Source: Schistosoma haematobium (Eukaryota; Platyhelminthes; Trematoda; Strigeidida; Schistosomatidae). From it: a stretch of DNA of 64,000 nt. The DNA lies in NCBI RefSeq assembly GCF_000699445.3, contig NC_067195.1:85570569-85634568 (forward strand), in the 5' to 3' direction. Position 1 is the stretch's first letter. Every line of letters begins with the position of its first letter. Both the position numbers and the translations under genes were made by a program. The notes under the pieces were generated by a model that saw only the letters and a list, made by a program, of their open reading frames with translations, ran no database searches and was not told the origin of the DNA. Below, piece after piece: positions 57,501-64,000 of the stretch.

Positions 57501-58011
57501 AGTCCTGATGGAATTCTATGACCTTATTGGCTTCTCTTCAGCAACGCTTTTCGAAGTTCTTTTAGTTAAGAGTGGACTACCCTCTGAATAAAAAAGGAGA
57601 GAAGTTACACCTGTACCTCAAAGGGATGGCAATTTTGAAACTTTTAGTTTCCGGTCAGTTTTTTCGCTCTGCAGTGGCGAAGGTCATCGTAGGAGTTACT
57701 GGTGAGTAACTCTCCAGTTACCTTCCCAAGATATTCACCCATGAATTGTAATGTGGTGTGCTATATGATGTGCCCTATAACGCGAAGTTGTAGGCTATCT
57801 ATGAAAGCCGAACCATTCCACTGGAACACAATCAACTGATGTACATTGTCATTCTGTCTCACGAACTGAAGTATATAAGTATAACAATAATTAACCTTTA
57901 TTCTTCAGCATTAAGGACAGTAGTTCAGGGGAACTGTGATAATCCTTGAAGCTTGCTTCACAATGGAGACCCGGGATTCTCTCTGAAAATGTTCGTTGAT
58001 AGGGCAAAGAA
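54549..58011. other. Long region with no feature recognised
   Basis: About 3.5 kb of AT-rich sequence. Frames are short and unlike any element in the window. I see no RNA gene, inverted repeat or tandem array. Old, unrecognisable repeats or intron/intergenic DNA are the likely content. Confidence 0.45.
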
Positions 58012-59640
58012 GTCAAGTGGGGATTACAAATTTATTGTTTTATGCAAAATTACAGGGTCTTCGCAAAGTATGGAGACAATACATCGAATATTTCATTTCC
58101 ACATCTTCCATCAATCATCTCTTTCAAAATTCATCGTTTCTTTATTTTTGTTGTTATTACAATTACTATCTGATTATACTTCTATTCCTTTCAATCAGAT
58201 CTTCTCAACTTTCTGTTGCCACTCATTCCACTTCTGAATGGTGTTACGTACTACTTATATATATCGACATAAGTAGCATACACCACAATGTCACTTGTTC
58301 AGATAAGGCATTTAAGTAATTAATCATTCCACGAAAAGAATGGAACACCAGTCTAAGTTTATTTGATCGCTGTTTTTGAACCTCCTTGCTGTGCCCTCGG
58401 AGACTACTAGTTCTGGATGGAGTAAAAAGGTGAGACATAAATACCAAAGTCGTTATGAAAGATACGGAATGGAAATATGAGTCCACCTGATAACATTATA
58501 CGGTAAAAAAATGGTCAGACGTTTTAGGCATCCATCATAAGGTAGTTTGTAGAGACCCTTCATTAACGTTTTTCCTAAGCGTTGAACATGCCTGAGTGTG
58601 TCAGCATCCTTGTTAAGAAATAAAACAGCCACTTTCATGCAGTATTGTCAGTACAGTCCTACTTAAGCAGGGTATAAAGTCCGAAACACCTCATCAGTTT
58701 TTTAATGCTCAGCGAAGTGAACATAGCACGCGAAAACGTTTGGCCGCTGATGCGTTACAATGTGCAGTTGTTTTTAAGCCATGACTTACTTCTACTCCAT
58801 AAGTCCTTGGGTTCCTCCACACATGGAAGAGGTGTACCGTTAACAGCAGACTAGTAACTATTGCCGTATCCAACATGCATTGGCACACTCTTTCTAGAGT
58901 CACTTTGTAAGCCCTAAATTTGAGACCACCTGACAAATTCATCTAATTTGGCTTGGGGATCAGGATGATTAGCAACCCTATTTATTTTCACCCAGAATTC
59001 AACATCATCTGCAAACAGCAGTGACGACGCCTTAGGCAGTTGCAGTAATTCACTGATGTAAAGAAGGAAAAGTAGGGGACATTAGATGATACCTTGTGAT
59101 ACACCATTTTTGGTCGGTTTACATTCAGATAGCATCCCATTTACTCTCATGCTGTCTCCAGTCATAGAGGGAGTTTCTTATCCACTATTGTACGGGACAT
59201 ATTATTCTGAAGCTCGAGAGCTTCTGGATAAGATCTAAATTAGAATGAACGGTAGTATTACGGCTTGGAATATGGTCTTAAACATATTACATTTGTTTTC
59301 GACAGACCCATCTACAAAGATCAACTAGTCTTTTGTGATGACACAGTATCTGATTGCCGAAATGTTAGCTCGTCAGATATTGGGATGGGTGGAACAAATA
59401 CATACTGCGTCATATGTGATCGAAACCTGATGTAAGGTACAAAACGTGATCACTGCTTACTAATGAGGGAAGGTGCTGAATGTCGATGACATCATCAGAG
59501 TGGTGTAAAGAAAAAGTCAAGTGTTGACAATTAGTGTTTGTCGGTTTGGCGGCACATTGAACAAGCGCACACCAAATAATGGCTGACAGTAAGCCACTGT
59601 CAAAACACCTACATGGGGTTGTAAGCCTATCCGGTCGGTG
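58012..59640 (-). mobile_element. Decayed CR1-like element fragment with 3' UTR (repeat C)
   Basis: On the minus strand, endonuclease remnants (ALVQ, TNTNCQHLTFSLHHSDDVID, LPSLVSSDH at 59600-59430) are followed by a worn RT and then, from about 58300, by the repeat C 3' UTR ending near 58012 (ccctgtaattt, tccccacttg). This single locus links repeat C to its parent LINE. The family differs from the two better-preserved CR1-like elements. Confidence 0.7.
58305..59160 (-). pseudogene. Reverse transcriptase remnant of the CR1-like family with repeat C
   Basis: Minus-strand blocks, heavily broken: LFLLYISELLQLPKASSLLF followed by ADDVEFWVKINRVAN (catalytic FADD, plus strand about 58990-59020), KSWLKNN, KADTLRHVQRLGK-like at 58638-58453, and LRGHSKEVQKQRSNKLRLVF at 58420-58340. 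Block order matches CR1-type RT C-terminal halves. Many stops make it a pseudogene. Confidence 0.7.
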
Positions 59641-60205
59641 TGCGGCGCCAACGACGCGAGAACGACCGGCCGTATTCCAAGAACAAACTGTAGGACAAGC
59701 TACTATGTTAAGGCTGTATAACAGATTCTAGTTTTCGGACAAGCCAATCTACCCATTCTTCTTGATTCGGGTTTTGACCACGCTAATTATTCGCTTGTCG
59801 AATTTGACTGTTTTTATATGAGTGTATGTGTATGTACATTATATCCTACTCATAGCATGTCTGTAGCTTAATGTTGTGTGTCTATAAATATTGATTAACG
59901 CTTGATTAGATCGAGTTGGTTTACATGCCTTCTCCACTGCTAGTGCTTTCGTTTCGCTTCATCTCTCTGATTATCTGTCTAGATCGGTGAGTGTACAAAA
60001 TATATGTATTCAGAAATACTCTCGCGTATTTGACTTATTTAATCCCGTTATTCATCAATGCCATCTAAGTCGATAACTATATATGAGGATTGATGTTATG
60101 AGTATTTCAATAACAAGCAATCAGAAGCGATCCAAACGGAATCAGATATCAGGCCACTAAAGTGGTGAGCCCGTCGACGTCGTCAGATCCAATTGGCTTA
60201 AAAAC
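59641..60205. other. Possible older LTR-type sequence ending in a PBS-like site
   Basis: tggtgagcccgtcgacgtcg at 60169-60188 resembles a primer-binding site. The preceding ~500 bp could include an LTR (a short inverted pair ccggtcg/cgaccgg lies at 59630-59675), but no second copy exists in the window to define its ends. Confidence 0.3.
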
Positions 60206-60622
60206 TGTAGAACTATGGTCTACTATAATATTAGTACTGCTCTAATAATAGACCTAATCCTAAATTTGTAGATTTGTCATGATATAACTGCCTAATCTAT
60301 AAGATCTTACGTGGAAGTCACACCATCGACTACACCAACTCACTGTATCGTATCAATTACCAATACATTATGTAGAACAAGGTTAGGCTAGAGAAAGAAC
60401 AATATATTTAGTATGAATAGAAGATATAAGGTAACATTCGCCAGAGACCACGCCTGCATGGCCGAGCCATGCCACTCGATCGACTCCAGTCCATTCAATT
60501 CATTCTCCGCGCCTTCTCCACTGTTAGGTATTTCTCTGAGTTAAATATTGAATATCTATTTTCTGAGTAGTCTCGTGTTCACAGCTTTGTGGATTGTGTG
60601 GCTATTGTCCAATGCCACCACA
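60206..60622 (-). repeat. Solo LTR, minus orientation (417 bp)
   Basis: On the minus strand it runs from TGTGGTGGCATTGG to GTTCTACA, a TG...CA unit. It is flanked by AAAC on both sides (60202-60205 and 60623-60626), consistent with a 4-bp target duplication of a solo LTR. It is almost identical, inverted, to 61028-61444. Confidence 0.75.
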
Positions 60623-61027
60623 AAACAATGGGCCACTAAAAGATATGACTTAAAGTAAATTTGTTAGCAAGACTACGTGAACCATGGCATATTCCTCTCA
60701 TAGCCACTATCCCATGTCTAGATTTAATTGCATAACAAGCTATCCCACATGTGTACCATAGTGCGTTTCTGATGCACACGATTTCACGCGGTGATCTGTA
60801 ATATATAATATTATCCTTCTACGCTTACGATATGCATTCTGAAGACTCTTCTCTATGTACATTTCTGGTAGCGGAACCCACTAACTCCAAATTATATGTA
60901 TGTCTTTTAGCAGGGTCATTTTCTTCTGGTTTACCGAGGTTCGAAATACTAAAAGTAGGAATGTATTCAGCTGCTGAAGCTCGTGTTCACGGCCTTCCAC
61001 TGTGTTATAATTTTTTTCCAGTTAATC
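60623..61027. other. 405-bp spacer between the inverted LTRs
   Basis: No recognised element. A 66-codon plus frame (60832-61032) runs up to the right LTR and has no domain I know. As the loop of a 417-bp inverted repeat it would be single-stranded if the region were transcribed through. Confidence 0.4.
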
Positions 61028-61444
61028 TGTAGTGGCATTGGACAATAGCCACACAATCCACAAAGCTGTGAACACGAGACTACTCAGAAAATAGATATTC
61101 AATATTTAACTCAGAGAAATACCTAACAGTGGAGAAGGCGCGGAGAATGAATTGAATGGACTGGAGTCGATCGAGTGGCATGGCTCGGCCATGCAGGCGT
61201 GGTCTCTGGCGAATGTTACCTTATATCTTCTATTCATACTAAATATATTGTTCTTTCTCTAGCCTAACCTTGTTCTACATAATGTATTGGTAATTGATAC
61301 GATACAGTGAGTTGGTGTAGTCGATGGTGTGACTTCCACGTAAGATCTTATAGATTAGGCAGTTATATCATGACAAATCTACAAATTTAGGATTAGGTCT
61401 ATTATTAGAGCAGTACTAATATCATAGTAGACCATAATTCTACA
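61028..61444 (+). repeat. LTR, plus orientation (417 bp), followed by a PBS-like site
   Basis: Starts TGTAGTGGCATTGG and ends ATTCTACA. One base later tggtgagcccaac (from 61446) resembles a primer-binding site, so this is a 5' LTR and not a solo LTR. The flanks show no short direct repeat. No gag or pol is seen in the 2.5 kb to the window end. It differs from the minus-strand LTR at only about three positions by eye. Confidence 0.75.
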
Positions 61445-61445
61445 T

Positions 61446-63990
61446 TGGTGAGCCCAACTAAAGAAACGCAACCCATTACTGTTAATCCTTATTTCCACCT
61501 TAACCTTCTCAATCGGTTTTTATTTTTGTAAACCCAGTATTCGTATAGTCCTCTGATTAATGGTCACATATGTTATCGTAATGTTATATCTATTAGTTCA
61601 CATAACTTACTAGCTCAATCGATAATAAAAGTTGATCATCTATATCAACTAATTAGCTTTGATGGTTCGTTAACAAGCTTTAATAGCATTTACATGCTTC
61701 AGTGACATAGACTTGTTTAAACATCAAGCTCTAGCAAATATGACCTGTAAATAACGTAAATATACATTGACTAACAATGCAATCAAGGACTAAATAGTTA
61801 TATGGATCTAATTCTCAGTGTTCCTTCGCTTAACACCTCATCCTGTTTTAAACTACGCACTATCCTGTAATATCTTTTCTTCCAACCACTGCCTGCCTAA
61901 TTTTATATTCTCGAGTTCCATTGCCAAACAACAAGGATGACACTTCTCCAAAAATACGGTGAGTTCCAGCTATAAGTTTTCTGCAATCATAAGTTCATTT
62001 TAGATGGCTCATTCAATGGCACACACAATTATCTGGATTCATTCAGTTGTTCTGATCAGAGCGAGTCCCAAAAACCTCAACAGCATCAAGCACCCTGGAA
62101 GTGATTACCACACTGCATGTTTTATTCTGGATGCTTTTGGATCATTACTACTCACGAATGGCGTTATATATGTCGTCCACTGAATAATCTAATTTTCAAA
62201 AATAATCAAGGCGAGTTCAACTATTTTACTGGATGATTTTTTGTACTTAACATGTATATGTTTTCCAGTTGCTTTTGCCACATATTTGTAAGTGTCCCCA
62301 GGCTAAATGCAGTAACTTCTTATGGAATGTTTATAACGCGTCATATTCTTGCCTGAAGTTTCGTAAGCAGTCTTAACCTTAAAATTATTTTTCTGGTCAT
62401 GTTCATTATTTTTAAATTTTTATATACGTCAACAACCTGCATGTTAACCTGGCCCGTACATACGTTACACTATATCTTCATATCTTTTGAATTTACAAAT
62501 CATCTGAACCGCCTTTAACATTTATCAATAAACCCATCATAGTCGTTGTTGCTAATCGTATTTGGGTATATGGATTGGTTCATCATATTAGCAGCCTAAA
62601 ATGCGAACATAGTTTAGATAATAAGATTAAAAATTTAGGTACTATCAACTGCACTAGTAAAATAACTAAATCCCTAGGTAGCTGTTGGCTAAACAAACGT
62701 TTAAAATCAAAACTCCGTAGCCTACTAGAATTAACACTAAACGAATCTTTCTGAATTAAAATTTATAATTAAATTAGGCGTCTCGGATTCTTTAACGTTA
62801 TAAATTTCTGATAATTTCGAAACACCTAAAGCAACAATACCTATTTTTCCACTGACTAATCCTCATTCAACACTATAACTAGTTAAACATAATAGTTTCA
62901 GGATATCGTCATAAAGCATTGTCATGACTTGACAATCACGTAATATGATTGATAAAATTAATGAAACTATCAACAAAATCGGTCAGCAAATTGACTTATA
63001 ATTATCACTAGTGTTGTTTTTCTTTTATCTTCATTCACTACAGATGATTACAGTATGTTTCTCTATCAGTTGCTCATTCAGTAAATATCTCAAAACCTTG
63101 TCAGTCTAATTGATGGTTTAGCGACACAATCATGCATGCAAATAATCAGTATAAGCAGTCGAGCAAATCTCCTGCAAACTGAAAACATCAATGTCGAATT
63201 TGCCCCAACACTGACTAAGGTTCAAGCCATTATCATAGACATGAGTTGGGAGTGTACTCCCTTGGTTACAACTTATGTTCTCCCTGTTAATCACATGAGC
63301 ATCACTCACTATTAATCATCTTGTAAAAACTTATTTAGCTAAATACATCTTGCAGCACCACATCACTTCGTAATATGACACATAGGCCTAACTGATTTTA
63401 ATAACTTGTAACCACTATATCTCAATTAAATCGTATTCCGACTTATGACAAACTGCATACTTGCAACTAACTTGTATGAATCATCAGCCGGTAGGTTTAA
63501 ATAAAAATAAATATTCTATGGCAGATCAGAACATTGAGTCTGGAGCATGTCTCTTACGAATACACCCATGTTTAACGATTTGTTATTATTATTATTATTA
63601 GCTTTATTCAATATTATAATTTTGGTACAATATAGAATCCTAGCTATCTGTCCAAAATTCATATAATTATCAGTCACGTATTTAAATTTTGTTTTGACAA
63701 CCATTCATGTGTATTAGTAGTATTACTAAATTATATCACAGTCAAGTAAAAATGAGGTTGAGGAAATCTCGCCGTAACTAAATAAACCGTATCAAACTAA
63801 CTGGAACACTAGTTGAAATTCTCCACTCTAATACTTTTGTTCTTTCAGTTAGCCTACTAATGCAGATGCATTTGGAATTCAACTCATATGGACAACTTAC
63901 CGGCATAATCGTTATTTGATTTCATAATTTAAACCAAAACTAATACCAATATTAATATTTCTACAACATTCATTATTTTAATACTTCTAA
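61446..63990. other. AT-rich region with a short (ATT)n run, no gene recognised
   Basis: Apart from the PBS-like start and an (ATT)n run at 63583-63600, I see only short chance frames. The expected internal region of an LTR element is missing or unrecognisable. Confidence 0.45.
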
Positions 63991-64000
63991 ACACAAAATA

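Noticed and set aside
60832..61032. 66-codon ORF between the inverted LTRs as an envelope or accessory gene
   Set aside because: No signal peptide or known motif, and it runs into the LTR; kept only as part of the spacer description.

Overview
The window looks like a gene-poor, AT-rich stretch of a blood-fluke (Schistosoma-type) nuclear genome. The evidence is a tRNA-derived SINE carrying a hammerhead-ribozyme core (the schistosome alpha-type SINE), several RTE-like and CR1-like non-LTR retrotransposons, a Merlin-type transposase remnant, a gag-only LTR element and very short introns (29-46 bp) inside a DNA transposon. The species cannot be fixed from the sequence alone. Family letters A-D below are local labels.

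Layout. 1-7.3 kb: RTE-like debris (5' region of family B; a B 3' fragment with a family A element nested in it; a family D 5' fragment; another B tail; an A copy). 8-10.8 kb: a family D element split into two opposite-facing halves by twin priming. 11.15-11.9 kb: the only recognisable host gene piece, a minus-strand exon of a ZDHHC16-like palmitoyltransferase. 12-17.2 kb: an A copy, then a nearly full-length minus-strand CR1-like element with a PHD-finger ORF1. 17.3-19.1 kb: a gag-only LTR element with both LTRs and a 5-bp target duplication. 20.56-21 kb: Merlin remnant.

21.27-32.11 kb and 35.51-46.36 kb are two direct copies of one 10.84-kb segment. Each holds a CR1-like element, a complete CACTA-like DNA transposon (Tnp2-type transposase plus a DUF4806-like second gene), a decayed unidentified minus-strand coding region and the start of an LTR-type element. 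Between them sits a 5'-inverted family A insertion with a 13-bp target duplication.

46.4-54.6 kb: an (AT)n(AG)n tract just past the second duplication end, the hammerhead SINE, more A copies and a B element with an antisense B fragment nested in it. 58-59.6 kb: a decayed CR1-like fragment whose 3' UTR is repeat C. 60.2-61.44 kb: two 417-bp LTRs in head-to-head inverted orientation. Most of 54.6-58 kb and 61.5-64 kb holds nothing I recognise.

Almost every coding stretch belongs to transposable elements and nearly all are broken. The insertion order can be read from nesting and target duplications in several places. The exon at 11 kb is probably part of a long-intron gene whose downstream intron was invaded by the family D element.
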